From: Bacillus cereus G9842
GTDB lineage: Bacteria > Bacillota > Bacilli > Bacillales > Bacillaceae_G
Assembly: GCF_000021305.1 (NCBI RefSeq)
Contig: NC_011772.1
Location: 651,001-715,000 of the forward strand
Reading direction: 5' to 3'
DNA: 64,000 bases
The stretch's first letter is position 1; the number at the start of each line of letters is the position of its first letter. The position numbers and the translations under genes were made by a program. This document shows positions 37,406-46,437 of the stretch, piece after piece. The notes under the pieces were generated by a model that ran no database searches, had not been told where the DNA came from, and saw nothing but the letters and a program-made list of their open reading frames with translations.

Positions 37406-38698
37406 ATGTTTCAATTACAAAAATATAACACTTCTGTGAAGCAAGAGTTTTTAGCTGGCATCACAACTTTTTTTACATTTGCGTATATTCTTGTCATCAA
37501 TCCAAAAATATTATCTGATGCAGGTGTACCATTTGACCAAGCGTTTACAGCAACAATTATTGCCACCGTTGTTGGAACAGTAGGTATGGCAATTTTCGCG
37601 AATTACCCGATTGTTATTGCTCCAGCTATGGGAATGAATGCATATTTTGCTTATTCTGTTGTACAGAAGGCAGAAGGGATTACATATGTAGTTGCCTTTT
37701 CAGCTGTATTTGTAACGGGGATTATTTTTCTTTTATTATCTTTTACTTCGTTTAGGCAAAAGTTAATTTTAGCAATTCCTGATAGTTTAAAGCATGCAAT
37801 TGCAGGTGGAATTGGACTATTTATTGCTTTTATTGGATTGCGCCTTTCTGGAATTATCGTAGATCATCCGTCTAATTTAGTTACGATTGGTGATTTTCAT
37901 TCTCCAGCTGTTATTTTAACTTTAATTGGTTTAATATTAGCGGCGGTATTAATGGCATTACGTGTGAGTGGTGCATTATTTATTAGTATGATTGTGACAG
38001 GAATTATCGCCTTCTTTACAGGGCAATTGAAGTTTGCTGATAAAATTGTGGCGATGCCTCATTTGCCAGAGGGTATTATCGTTTCAAACCCAACCAATGC
38101 ATTTTCAGATGTAATTGAATACGGATTATATGGTGTTGTATTTTCATTTTTACTTGTACTTTTATTCGATACAACAGGTGCATTACTTGGTTTAATTAAA
38201 CAAGCAGGTTTAATTACAGACAATACAGAGAAGCGTTTTGGTAAAGCGTTTATTGCAGATGCAATTGGAGGGACTACAGGTTCTATCTTTGGAACAAGCC
38301 CAACAGCAGCGACGATTGAATCGTCAGCAGGTATTGCTGCAGGTGGGAAAACTGGATTAACAGGGATTGTAGTTGTTGGTCTAACAATTATAACGGCATT
38401 TTTCAGTCCTGTTATTGCTTCTTTATCAAGTGTGGCCGCTATTACAGCTCCTTCATTAATTATAGTAGGTAGTTTAATGGCACAAAGCATTCGAGATATT
38501 AATTGGAATGAATTTGAAGATGCGTTACCAGCATTTTTGATTTTTATAGGTATTCCGTTAACATCTAGTATTGCAAATGGAATCGCAATTGGATTTTTAG
38601 TATATCCAGTTTTGAAAATTGTGAAGGGTAAAGGAAAGGAAGTACATCCATTACTATACTTATTTACAATTTTATTTGGATGTCATTTATTCTTATAA
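37406..38698 (+). CDS. Guanine/hypoxanthine permease (AzgA family, PbuG/PbuO-like)
   Basis: This 430-residue nucleobase:cation symporter has about 13-14 helices. Family motifs are ITTFFTFAYILVINPKIL, APAMGMNAYFAYSVV, LFDTTGALLGL and FGTSPTAATIESSAGIAAGGKTGL. It imports purine bases for salvage. The start follows GTAGGAAGGG. I saw no guanine riboswitch core upstream. Ends at a terminator at 38715. Confidence 0.92.
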   Translation: MFQLQKYNTSVKQEFLAGITTFFTFAYILVINPKILSDAGVPFDQAFTATIIATVVGTVGMAIFANYPIVIAPAMGMNAYFAYSVVQKAEGITYVVAFSAVFVTGIIFLLLSFTSFRQKLILAIPDSLKHAIAGGIGLFIAFIGLRLSGIIVDHPSNLVTIGDFHSPAVILTLIGLILAAVLMALRVSGALFISMIVTGIIAFFTGQLKFADKIVAMPHLPEGIIVSNPTNAFSDVIEYGLYGVVFSFLLVLLFDTTGALLGLIKQAGLITDNTEKRFGKAFIADAIGGTTGSIFGTSPTAATIESSAGIAAGGKTGLTGIVVVGLTIITAFFSPVIASLSSVAAITAPSLIIVGSLMAQSIRDINWNEFEDALPAFLIFIGIPLTSSIANGIAIGFLVYPVLKIVKGKGKEVHPLLYLFTILFGCHLFL

Positions 38699-38714
38699 TA
38701 TAGATATAGGAGAG

Positions 38715-38742
38715 GGAGCTTCTTATGAGAGGCTCCTTTTTT
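38715..38742 (+). terminator. Terminator of purine permease gene
   Basis: GGAGCTTCT, loop TATG and AGAGGCTCC pair over nine bases with one G-U, followed by six T residues. Confidence 0.85.
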
Positions 38743-38748
38743 GTGTAT

Positions 38749-38835
38749 AATAAAGTGAGACTATAGGCAGTAGGGAGGATCCCCACTGTGTATTAGCCCG
38801 CACTAATTGGAATAAGGTGAAAACTTAATTGGTTT
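38749..38835 (+). repeat. Degenerate intergenic repeat copy
   Basis: ATAAAGTGAGACTATAGGCA resembles the start of the repeat at 9486, and it is followed by AGTAGGGAGGATCCCCACTG and TATTAGCCCGCACTAATTGG with similar spacing. No coding frame or promoter for the next gene was obvious within it. Confidence 0.4.
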
Positions 38836-38897
38836 TGTAAAATATAAATTACTTAAAGGAATATATATGTTACAATAAAGGTGGAGGAGGAACATGA

Positions 38898-39098
38898 ATG
38901 GCTGTAAGTAAAATAAAAGTCGCGCGTGTTCAGTTAGATTTAACACAGCAACAATTAGCAGAAAAAGTAGGCGTTACAAGGCAAACGATTAGTTTAATTG
39001 AGAAGGGGAAATACAATCCATCTTTAGATTTATGTTTGAAAATTTGTTATGCAGTAGATAAAACGTTGAATGAGTTGTTTTGGGAGGAAAAGGAGTGA
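38898..39098 (+). CDS. Small Xre-family HTH regulator
   Basis: This 66-residue Cro/CI-type protein consists of a single helix-turn-helix domain, with LTQQQLAEKVGVTRQTISLIEKGKYNPSL. It is clearly related to the regulator at 26526 (same KVGVTRQT core). ATG 38898 is seven bases after GGAGGAGG. It ends four bases before a membrane protein gene and the two are likely cotranscribed and coregulated. Confidence 0.88.
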   Translation: MAVSKIKVARVQLDLTQQQLAEKVGVTRQTISLIEKGKYNPSLDLCLKICYAVDKTLNELFWEEKE

Positions 39099-39102
39099 TA
39101 GG

Positions 39103-39531
39103 ATGAAAATCGTGAAAGATGAACGTTTAATGATTGAAGGGTTAAAACATATTAGATTGGCTTTCATCTTACAAAATATCGTCATACTAGCTATCATCTT
39201 TTACCGCTATGTCTTGCAAGAGGCAGGATATGAAAGTGTTTCGGATTTATTAATGATATTTATTGGCGGGATCGTAGTTATTAACTTCTTAAATTTAAAA
39301 CATTCTGTAGAGGTATATGAGCACACAGGCGGAGTGTCACGTAGCTATTTCATGAAATTATTATTAATTCCAGTAGGTATTATTATTGGGATATTAGCTG
39401 TTTGTATCATTGTAACACCAGATATCTCGATAAAAGAAATAAGTATAACAGCACTTATTATGTTTGCTTGTTTTTTAGTTCCTAGTTTATTTATCTACAT
39501 ATATATGAAAAAGATAAAAAGTGAAGATTGA
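39103..39531 (+). CDS. Membrane protein partner of Xre regulator (unknown family)
   Basis: This 142-residue protein has four hydrophobic helices (about 19-37, 47-65, 85-105 and 115-135). It begins MKIVKDERLMIEGLKH, and its N-terminal DER motif echoes the DEREKAI loop of the partner protein at 26737. The start ATG 39103 follows AAAAGGAGTGATAGG. The pair ends at a strong bidirectional terminator. Function is unknown. Confidence 0.75.
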   Translation: MKIVKDERLMIEGLKHIRLAFILQNIVILAIIFYRYVLQEAGYESVSDLLMIFIGGIVVINFLNLKHSVEVYEHTGGVSRSYFMKLLLIPVGIIIGILAVCIIVTPDISIKEISITALIMFACFLVPSLFIYIYMKKIKSED

Positions 39532-39534
39532 AAT

Positions 39535-39575
39535 ATAAGAAAAGCTTTCCCGTATTGAGGAAAGCTTTTCTTATA
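39535..39575. terminator. Bidirectional terminator between membrane protein and GNAT genes
   Basis: ATAAGAAAAGCTTTCC and GGAAAGCTTTTCTTAT are perfect complements around a short loop. Confidence 0.9.
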
Positions 39576-40008
39576 TCTTTTTATACAAAACTTTATGAAG
39601 GCCAATCGGTTCAATTTCAAAGATTTCACCATGCTCCTGAAAGTCTAATCGCTTGTAATAGTCAGTTACAGTAATACGGCCATTACACCATAGAATGTTT
39701 GCTTTCCGTTCTTTTAAAATTTGTTCTGCCGTCTGAATTAAGGAGCTTCCAGCTCTTTTGTTCCGAAAGTTAGGTAATGTTGCCATTCCTCGTAGTCTAT
39801 AATGGATACCATTTTGCAAATCAGGATATATTTCTTTTGAGAAGGAAGCGATGCTAATTAACTCATCGTTTATAAAGGCACCTAAGTGGAATGTGTCTTT
39901 TTCGTAGTCAGAAGAGTATTTACAGTCTGCTAGGGACTGATTGGGACGCAACACCGCTTGGCGTAATAAGTGTGTCTCGGATGCATCAATATACTGCACA
40001 GTAATCAT
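39571..40008 (-). CDS. GNAT-family N-acetyltransferase
   Basis: This 145-residue protein has the GNAT fold and transfers an acetyl group from acetyl-CoA to an unknown amine. The acetyl-CoA loop is visible in LRGMATLPNFRNKRAGSSLI (about residues 72-92, variant R-x-x-R-A-G-x). C-terminal YYKRLDFQEHGE matches the usual 'YxxxGF' region. The start follows AAAGGATGATAAT. A small membrane gene lies upstream with 14 bases between, so they may share a transcript. Confidence 0.86.
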   Translation of the reverse strand: MITVQYIDASETHLLRQAVLRPNQSLADCKYSSDYEKDTFHLGAFINDELISIASFSKEIYPDLQNGIHYRLRGMATLPNFRNKRAGSSLIQTAEQILKERKANILWCNGRITVTDYYKRLDFQEHGEIFEIEPIGLHKVLYKKI

Positions 40009-40022
40009 ATTATCATCCTTTC

Positions 40023-40244
40023 TTATAAACCTTTTTCTATAAGTTGTATAAAGAAGTATGCAGGTGCAGCGAGAAGGCCGAGTATACTAGCGGTTCCTAG
40101 AAGGAGTGAAAGAAAAAGGCATGAGTATTTAACTCCATTTGATTTTTTCCAACCATAGCTGCAAATTTCAATGCTAACACCGATGAGAATAATGGCGACG
40201 AGTACTTCTGCTAATAATAAGAGAGCTAAAGTTACAATAGACAT
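40023..40244 (-). CDS. Small two-to-three-helix membrane protein
   Basis: This 73-residue hydrophobic protein begins MSIVTLALLLLAEVLVAIIL. Helices are at about 2-26 and 40-65, separated by a short polar loop EICSYGWKKSNGVKYS. I chose ATG 40244, which has a GAGGATGG site eight bases upstream; upstream ATGs lie in that site or before it. It precedes the GNAT gene closely. No family was recognised. Confidence 0.65.
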   Translation of the reverse strand: MSIVTLALLLLAEVLVAIILIGVSIEICSYGWKKSNGVKYSCLFLSLLLGTASILGLLAAPAYFFIQLIEKGL

Positions 40245-40297
40245 AATGTAATCCATCCTCATAATATGTGATAGTAACATTTTACCATATGAAAATT

Positions 40298-40333
40298 AAA
40301 AAATGCCCCTCAATTATGTGGGGGGCATTTTTT
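40298..40333 (-). terminator. Terminator of CPA2 antiporter gene
   Basis: Read on the minus strand, AATGCCCCCCACATAATTG with GAGGGGCATTTTTT forms a stem followed by T residues, right after the antiporter stop. Confidence 0.85.
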
Positions 40334-42163
40334 TTACTCTAATATGTTTTTTAGTGTATCGATATGCTCTTTTGAACCTGTTACAAGTAATGTATCACCG
40401 TGTTGTAGTCTTGTATCACCATGTGGTATTAATGCTTTATTACCGCGGTAGATTTGAATGACAAGTACATCACCTAAAAACGGGAGGCGGCGAAGCGCAA
40501 TGCCGTTATATTTATTGCTGCGCAGTTCAACTTCGCGTACTGTTTCGTTTGCTGTTGTAATTAAGCGAACGAGACTAGGTTTATCAATAAGTGCACGTAA
40601 TAAAATACGTGTAGAGTTAATTGTTGAGAATACAGCGATATGTTCTTGCGTTGCTTTTTCTTGTAGAAGTGGATCTTCTACACTTGCAATAACATGTTCA
40701 ACACCTAGCTCTTTTGCATGTTCTGCCAATAATAAGTTTTGTTCATCATCGCTTGTTGCAACAACGACGCGATCTGCATCAAATGCTGTTTGTTCAGTTA
40801 ATGATGCAATTGTGATGTCATCTAATTTCACGATAGGAAAGTCATGTGATTTCGCTTCTTCATCATTTATTTTGTTTTGACGCATCATATATAGCGTTAC
40901 GTCATAATCTTCTCGTTTTAAATCTAGTGATAACGGAAGGGTAATTCTGCTCGCGCCAATAATAGCTACTTTTGGTTTTGGTGTTTCTACTTTTGGGAAC
41001 ATTTTTTTAAATAATATAGGTGCAAAAATACAAGTAATAACTGCGCTTAAAATAAGAGAGGCAGATAAACTTGGACTGATAATCCCCAGTTTTTCACCAA
41101 TTTGTGCAGCTGCAATAACTAAAGAAAGTGTCGATGTTAATAAAATTGCACTTCCAAGTACGATATTACGTGGATACCATTTTCGTAAGACGAGTGATGG
41201 TAAGAGTTTTGAAATAAAGAGTCCTACAATTAAGATTGGGATCATTAGCATGCTAGAAGGTTCTTTGAAAATAGACCATACCTCTAGATTTACACCAACC
41301 ATTACGAAGAAAATAGGGATGAAGAAACCATAGCCGATGGAATCAAGTTTTTCAACCATATCTTCATTTGGTGATAATAACGATACAAGTACGCCTGCTA
41401 AGAAGGCACCTAAAATATTTTCTGCTCCAACAGATTCCGATAAACCAACTAAGATTAAAATGAGTGCAAAAACAGCCCGTGTATCAATTTGTACACTACC
41501 AGCTTTTAAACTATCTAAGTATGGAATGTTTTTAAAGCGTTTTGCAATAAAGTAAATGACAATACCGGCACCGAATAGAAGAAGTAAGAGCCACATACTT
41601 TGGCCGCTTTCGGAATTTAATCCGACGAAAACAGCGAGTAAAATCATTGTAACTAAGTCTGCAATAACAGCAACTAATAAAATGATTTGTCCGATTGCAG
41701 TTTTTCCTAGGTTGTTCTCTTTTAATGTTGGTACAACAACACCTAAAGAAATAGTTGAAATAATTAAAGTCATGAACATTGCATTATCTACGAATCCTAG
41801 CCATACGAATAGTAATGATAGGGCATAAGATAAGATGAAAATAAATAAGAAGATAATGCTTGCTGCTTGAAATGTATTTGGCTCGTTTGTCGTATTTTTT
41901 TTCCCTTTTTGTTTAAAGATAGAAAAATCAATTTCTAAACCGCTTAAGAACATGAGGAAGATAAATCCTAATGTTGATAAAACTTGAAGCCATATATCTG
42001 GCTCAATAATATTAAACCCACTTTTACCTACAAAGATTCCTGCAATAATTTCTGCAACGACAACAGGAAGTGCTTTTAATTTAAAGCGTTGTAACAAAAG
42101 GGGAACGAAAAACGCGATTGCAACGATAACCATAAGTGATAGAACAGAAGTATGATGTTCCAT
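40334..42163 (-). CDS. CPA2-family cation:proton antiporter with RCK (TrkA) domains
   Basis: This 609-residue protein has about 12-13 helices forming the Na+/K+:H+ exchanger domain (about 1-380). An RCK_N/TrkA-N domain (about 400-520, PKVAIIGASRITLPLSLDL) and a TrkA-C domain (about 530-609, ending in TRLQHGDTLLVTGS) follow. The GASR motif deviates from the usual GxGxxG Rossmann loop. ATG 42163 follows GGGAGAG, 35 codons inside a longer frame. It probably sets cytosolic pH and K+ or Na+ levels, gated by nucleotides. Ion specificity cannot be read. Confidence 0.9.
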   Translation of the reverse strand: MEHHTSVLSLMVIVAIAFFVPLLLQRFKLKALPVVVAEIIAGIFVGKSGFNIIEPDIWLQVLSTLGFIFLMFLSGLEIDFSIFKQKGKKNTTNEPNTFQAASIIFLFIFILSYALSLLFVWLGFVDNAMFMTLIISTISLGVVVPTLKENNLGKTAIGQIILLVAVIADLVTMILLAVFVGLNSESGQSMWLLLLLFGAGIVIYFIAKRFKNIPYLDSLKAGSVQIDTRAVFALILILVGLSESVGAENILGAFLAGVLVSLLSPNEDMVEKLDSIGYGFFIPIFFVMVGVNLEVWSIFKEPSSMLMIPILIVGLFISKLLPSLVLRKWYPRNIVLGSAILLTSTLSLVIAAAQIGEKLGIISPSLSASLILSAVITCIFAPILFKKMFPKVETPKPKVAIIGASRITLPLSLDLKREDYDVTLYMMRQNKINDEEAKSHDFPIVKLDDITIASLTEQTAFDADRVVVATSDDEQNLLLAEHAKELGVEHVIASVEDPLLQEKATQEHIAVFSTINSTRILLRALIDKPSLVRLITTANETVREVELRSNKYNGIALRRLPFLGDVLVIQIYRGNKALIPHGDTRLQHGDTLLVTGSKEHIDTLKNILE

Positions 42164-42341
42164 TGCGTTCTCTCCCTTCAAATAAATATAGTACCTATTT
42201 AGCCATATAATAGGTAGAAAAGCAACGCATATGGATTCGATTTCATAAAGAAAGACTTTTCTTAACATTTGTCATAATAAGTATATTTTTCATGATTCTG
42301 TTGTTAATTCCGTAATGTGGATGTAATAGGGGAGGGGATAA

Positions 42342-42375
42342 AAAAAGACTGCTGAGGAATCTCAGCAGTCTTTTT
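42342..42375 (-). terminator. qox operon terminator
   Basis: AAAAAGACTGCTGAG and CTCAGCAGTCTTTTT pair perfectly around GAAT, downstream of qoxD on the minus strand. Confidence 0.9.
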
Positions 42376-42383
42376 CATGTACA

Positions 42384-42695
42384 TTACATTGAGAAGAAGA
42401 TCCATACAGTTAAACCAACTGTTGCAGTTGCAACGAAGAAACTGTATATCATTGTAAGAATTTGAACTCTTCCTTCTCCTTCTTTTAAATGCATGAACAT
42501 AATTAATTGTAACAATGCTTGCGCAACAGCCATGATGATAATAGTTGTTAAGACTGTTGAAAGTGGCAATGTTGTGTAAAGTGCCACGTATAACGCTAGA
42601 AACGTTAATGCAAGCGATAAAATAAATCCGAAAACGTGTGACCAAGGGAATCCGCTATGCGCATGCCCATTTGCTTGATTGTTGTTTTGAGCCAT
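42384..42695 (-). CDS. qoxD: Quinol oxidase subunit IV QoxD
   Basis: This 103-residue small subunit of the aa3-type menaquinol oxidase has three helices (about 18-36, 40-61 and 78-100) in the COX4-pro pattern. It begins MAQNNNQANGHAHSG and contains LLQLIMFMHLKEGEG, typical of QoxD/CtaF. Its start directly abuts the qoxC stop. It assists assembly or stability of the complex. Confidence 0.93.
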   Translation of the reverse strand: MAQNNNQANGHAHSGFPWSHVFGFILSLALTFLALYVALYTTLPLSTVLTTIIIMAVAQALLQLIMFMHLKEGEGRVQILTMIYSFFVATATVGLTVWIFFSM

Positions 42696-43298
42696 TTACG
42701 CCACCATCCCGTTCAAGTAAACTAGTGTGTAAATGAAGACCCAAACAAGGTCAAGGAAATGCCAGTATAAGCTGATAATGAATACTTTACGAGCTGTAAC
42801 TGGTGTTAGACCTCGTTTTAAAATTTGGATAATAACACAAATTGCCCAAATGATACCGCCTGTTACGTGGGCTCCATGCGTTCCAAGAAGAACGAAGAAT
42901 GCAGATAGGAAAGCACTTGTTTGAATTGTTGCGCCTTCACCAATATACATAATGAACTCTTCAATCTCGAAGAATAGGAAACCTGCACCTAAAAGTAATG
43001 TAAGGACGAACCATCCAAGCATCGCTTTTTGGTTGTGCTTACGCATTTCGTGAATTACGATACCACATGTGAAACTACTTGTTAAAAGTAGTAATGTTTG
43101 AATTAAAAGCGTTTTAAGTTCAAACAGTTGCGCTGGAGTTGGGCCATCTGCCGTACGACCAGCAAGGACTAGATAAGAGGCGAAAAGTGTTGCGAACAGC
43201 ATAATTTCAGCCCCAAGAAAAATCCAGAATCCTAGGATATTCAATCTGCTTTGTTCGGATTGATATTCCAAAGGTAAGCTTTTATCTAAAGCCGCCAT
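42696..43298 (-). CDS. qoxC: Quinol oxidase subunit III QoxC
   Basis: This 200-residue heme-copper oxidase subunit III has five helices. It shows NILGFWIFLGAEIMLFATLF, FFVLLGTHGAHVTGGIIWA and the C-terminal LYWHFLDLVWVFIYTLVYL, all hallmarks of the subunit. It sits 13 bases after qoxB and abuts qoxD in the minus-strand operon qoxABCD. Confidence 0.95.
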   Translation of the reverse strand: MAALDKSLPLEYQSEQSRLNILGFWIFLGAEIMLFATLFASYLVLAGRTADGPTPAQLFELKTLLIQTLLLLTSSFTCGIVIHEMRKHNQKAMLGWFVLTLLLGAGFLFFEIEEFIMYIGEGATIQTSAFLSAFFVLLGTHGAHVTGGIIWAICVIIQILKRGLTPVTARKVFIISLYWHFLDLVWVFIYTLVYLNGMVA

Positions 43299-43311
43299 GT
43301 CATTTCACCTC

Positions 43312-45255
43312 TCATGCTATATGTTCTGTTTCTTTAATTTCATCAACACTTACGTAGTAACCATCGTCATAATCGAATGAACGATAGATTAAGCAAGCTA
43401 AAATACCAATACCACCGATTGCTGCAAGCCAGAACCAGCTAAATACTAATGCGAAACCTGCAAGACCGAAGAATAAAGACGCAATAATAGGCACACCAGA
43501 GTTACTTGGCATGTGAATTGGTTTGATATCTTCTGCTGCTGGTGTAACTGTTTCTCCGCGTTTTTTCATGTACCAGAAAGCATCAGCTTCTTTAATTTCA
43601 GGAAGCTTTGCGAAGTTGTAATGTTGTACAGGAGATTGAGTTGCCCATTCAAGTGTACGACCATCCCATGGATCTCCAGTTGTGTCACGTTCACCGTGAC
43701 GTGCACTCCAAATTACGTTGTAGCAAAGAAGTAGGAAGCCAATACCCATCATTACCGCACCAACAGATGCGATTTGGTTTAGCCATCCCCATCCAAGACT
43801 TTCAGAGTAAGTGTACATACGACGAGTCATACCGTCTAAACCTAAGAAGTACATTGGGAAGAAACAGATGTTAAATCCGCTCATAAAGATCCAGAATGTC
43901 CATTTACCTAGGCGTTCATTTAACATATGACCAGTCATTTTTGGATACCAGAATGTGAATCCAGCAAGCATAGCGAATACTGTACCTGCGATTAATACGT
44001 AGTGGAAGTGAGCAATTAGGAAGTAGCTGTTATGGTATTGATAATCAGCTGCTGCCATTCCAAGCATAACCCCTGTAACCCCACCGACTACGAAGTTTGG
44101 AATAAATGCCAATGACCAAAGCATTGGAACTGTAAAACGAATACGTCCTTTATACAGTGTAAACAACCAGTTAAAGATCTTAACCCCGGTTGGAATCGAA
44201 ATCGCCATTGTCGAAATCGAGAAGAATGAGTTAACCGCTGGACCTGCACCCATCGTGAAGAAGTGGTGAAGCCATACGACGAAACTTAGTAAAGAAATTG
44301 CAACCATTGAGTATACCATCGCACTGTAACCGAATAGACGCTTACGTGAGAATGTACTAATGATTTCAGAGAAAATACCGAATGCCGGTAAAATAACGAT
44401 ATATACTTCAGGGTGACCCCATACCCAGAACAGGTTGGCCCATAACATCGGCATACCGCCGCTCGCCATCGTAAAGAAGTGAGCATCGAATAGACGGTCA
44501 AATGTCATTAATGCAAGAGCAACTGTTAATACTGGGAAAGCGAAAATAATGATAATTGTTGTAATTAAGATTGACCAAGTAAACATTGGCATTCTCATTA
44601 AAGTCATACCAGGTGTACGCATTTTTAAGATAGTAACAAGGAAGTTAATACCGGTCATTAGCGTACCGAGACCTGAAATCTGTAATGCAATTGCGTAGTA
44701 GTTATTTCCTACGCCTGAAGTAAACTCTGTACCTGCCATTGGGAAGTAAGAAGTCCACCCAGCGTCTGGAGAACCACCGATTACGAAAGCGATGTTGAAT
44801 AACATTGCTCCGACAAAGAATAACCAGAAACTTAAAGCATTTAAGAACGGATATGCAACGTCACGAGCACCAATTTGTAATGGTACTACAAGGTTCATTA
44901 ATCCCATAACGAATGGCATTGCCATGAAAAGAATCATTACTGTACCATGCGTTGTAAAGATTCCGTTATAGTGTTCAGCGTTTAAATAAGTTGTTTCTGG
45001 GAATGTTAACTGTGCACGGATCATTAAACCATCCATACCACCACGGAATAACATGATAACCGCAGAAATAATATACATGGCTCCGATTTTTTTATGGTCA
45101 ACAGTTGTCAACCATTCGTCCCAAAGCCATTTCCATTTTTTATACTTTGTTAGTACGAAAATGATTGCTAATGTCACAAGAACGATAGAAGCGTCTGCAC
45201 CGTAAATAATCGGGTCACCTGTGACAAAGAATTCATCAAGCTTCACTGTGTTCAC
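43312..45255 (-). CDS. qoxB: Quinol oxidase subunit I QoxB (heme aa3 catalytic subunit)
   Basis: This 647-residue catalytic subunit reduces oxygen to water with electrons from menaquinol and pumps protons. It has about 14-15 helices with the heme ligand in HGTVMILF, the CuB ligand and cross-linked Tyr in [12 protein letters not shown], the CuB His pair in [10 protein letters not shown], and the heme/magnesium region [12 protein letters not shown]. The start follows TGGAGTGAACACAGT. It lies between qoxA and qoxC in the operon. Confidence 0.97.
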   Translation of the reverse strand: MNTVKLDEFFVTGDPIIYGADASIVLVTLAIIFVLTKYKKWKWLWDEWLTTVDHKKIGAMYIISAVIMLFRGGMDGLMIRAQLTFPETTYLNAEHYNGIFTTHGTVMILFMAMPFVMGLMNLVVPLQIGARDVAYPFLNALSFWLFFVGAMLFNIAFVIGGSPDAGWTSYFPMAGTEFTSGVGNNYYAIALQISGLGTLMTGINFLVTILKMRTPGMTLMRMPMFTWSILITTIIIIFAFPVLTVALALMTFDRLFDAHFFTMASGGMPMLWANLFWVWGHPEVYIVILPAFGIFSEIISTFSRKRLFGYSAMVYSMVAISLLSFVVWLHHFFTMGAGPAVNSFFSISTMAISIPTGVKIFNWLFTLYKGRIRFTVPMLWSLAFIPNFVVGGVTGVMLGMAAADYQYHNSYFLIAHFHYVLIAGTVFAMLAGFTFWYPKMTGHMLNERLGKWTFWIFMSGFNICFFPMYFLGLDGMTRRMYTYSESLGWGWLNQIASVGAVMMGIGFLLLCYNVIWSARHGERDTTGDPWDGRTLEWATQSPVQHYNFAKLPEIKEADAFWYMKKRGETVTPAAEDIKPIHMPSNSGVPIIASLFFGLAGFALVFSWFWLAAIGGIGILACLIYRSFDYDDGYYVSVDEIKETEHIA

Positions 45256-45279
45256 TCCAATCTGTTGGAATAATAGCTA

Positions 45280-46155
45280 TTATTTTTTGTTTTTGTAGTA
45301 GTTGTAATCACAATATTCAAGTGATTTTGGATCTACATAACTTAAGTGGTGACTAGAGAACGTCATGCGTCCAACTACACCAGGTTTAATAATTTCGTTG
45401 TACTTCTCTTCGGTTAACTTATCAGCCTTTTCTTGTACTTCTTTAACCCACTTGTCATATTTCTCTTTAGTTTTTGCTTCAACTTCGAACTCCATGTGTG
45501 TGAATCCTTCACCAGAGAAGTTCGCACTACGGCCTAGGTAAGAACCTGGCTTATCAGCTTGTAAATAAAGATCCATAATCATGCCATCCATTGTGTACTT
45601 CATACCACCAAGTTCTGGTACCCAGAAAGCATTCATTGGGCCGACAGAAGTCAGTTTGAATTGAATTGGTACACCAGCTGGGATATTTAAATAGTTAACG
45701 GTTTCAATTTTTTCCTCTGGGTAACTGAATAACCATTTCCAGTTTGCAGATGTAACATAAATTTCAACTGGTTTAATATGTTTGGACTCTTTCGGAACCT
45801 CTTCCGAAGCATAAGTTGCTTTTACTGTTGGAATCGATAATGCGATAACGATAATAACAGGAACAAGCGTCCAAATAATTTCTAGTAATGTGTTACCGTG
45901 TTGTTCAGGTGGCTCATAGTCCATATTCTCTGGTTTTTCACGATAACGAATCAAGATGACTGTAAACAGAATGAATACAATTGCGATAATTAATGACATA
46001 AGCAAGAATGACCAAACAATTAAATCATACTGTGCTTTTGCAACAGGTCCTTGCGGATTTAATACTGCGAGTTTTTTATCACAGCCACCGAGGAACAGAA
46101 GTAATGATAACGGAAGAAGCGAAGCCAACTTCCAAAACGCTTTCTTTAGTTGCAC
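45280..46155 (-). CDS. qoxA: Quinol oxidase subunit II QoxA (lipoprotein)
   Basis: This 291-residue subunit has a lipoprotein signal ending in LLLFLGGC, two helices, and a cupredoxin domain outside the membrane. The LNPQGPVAKAQYDLIVWSF segment matches QoxA. The CuA Cys ligands of cytochrome c oxidases are absent in GRSANFSGEGFTHMEF, which marks a quinol oxidase. GTG 46155 follows AAAGGAG; the longer upstream frame lacks a start site. First gene of the qox operon. Confidence 0.95.
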   Translation of the reverse strand: MQLKKAFWKLASLLPLSLLLFLGGCDKKLAVLNPQGPVAKAQYDLIVWSFLLMSLIIAIVFILFTVILIRYREKPENMDYEPPEQHGNTLLEIIWTLVPVIIVIALSIPTVKATYASEEVPKESKHIKPVEIYVTSANWKWLFSYPEEKIETVNYLNIPAGVPIQFKLTSVGPMNAFWVPELGGMKYTMDGMIMDLYLQADKPGSYLGRSANFSGEGFTHMEFEVEAKTKEKYDKWVKEVQEKADKLTEEKYNEIIKPGVVGRMTFSSHHLSYVDPKSLEYCDYNYYKNKK

Positions 46156-46202
46156 GATTGAAAATCTCCTTTCTCCTTGGATTGAAACTATGCCAATAAA
46201 AC

Positions 46203-46232
46203 AATATAAACCTATTAATTTATAGAAGGCAA
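46203..46232 (-). promoter_or_regulatory. Candidate qox promoter
   Basis: On the minus strand TTGCCT (46227-46232) and TATATT (46203-46208) or TTATAT (46204-46209) are 18 or 17 bases apart. They lie about 50 bases before the qoxA start. No convincing regulatory motif was seen, and the call is tentative. Confidence 0.38.
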
Positions 46233-46390
46233 TAGTTTTTGATATATTGTTAAAAAATAGACACAAATGCACACTTTTTAAGGTGAATATCATTTGTAAC
46301 TTGATTACATTGTAAACTATTTTCCAGAGAAAAACGTGATTGTGAAAATTTTAAGATAAATAAAGTTATACCAGGATATCCAAGAAATAG

Positions 46391-46422
46391 AAAAAAGCTA
46401 TCTTATCATAAGAAAGATAGCT
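46391..46422 (-). terminator. Terminator of amino acid permease at 46438
   Basis: Read on the minus strand, AGCTATCTT and AAGATAGCT enclose a short loop and are followed by TTTTT. Confidence 0.86.
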
Positions 46423-46437
46423 GAATATTTTGTATAT

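Noticed and set aside
46333..46379. Regulatory box for the qox operon
   Set aside because: AT-rich sequence with no clear symmetric motif; nothing beyond a tentative promoter closer to the gene is supported.
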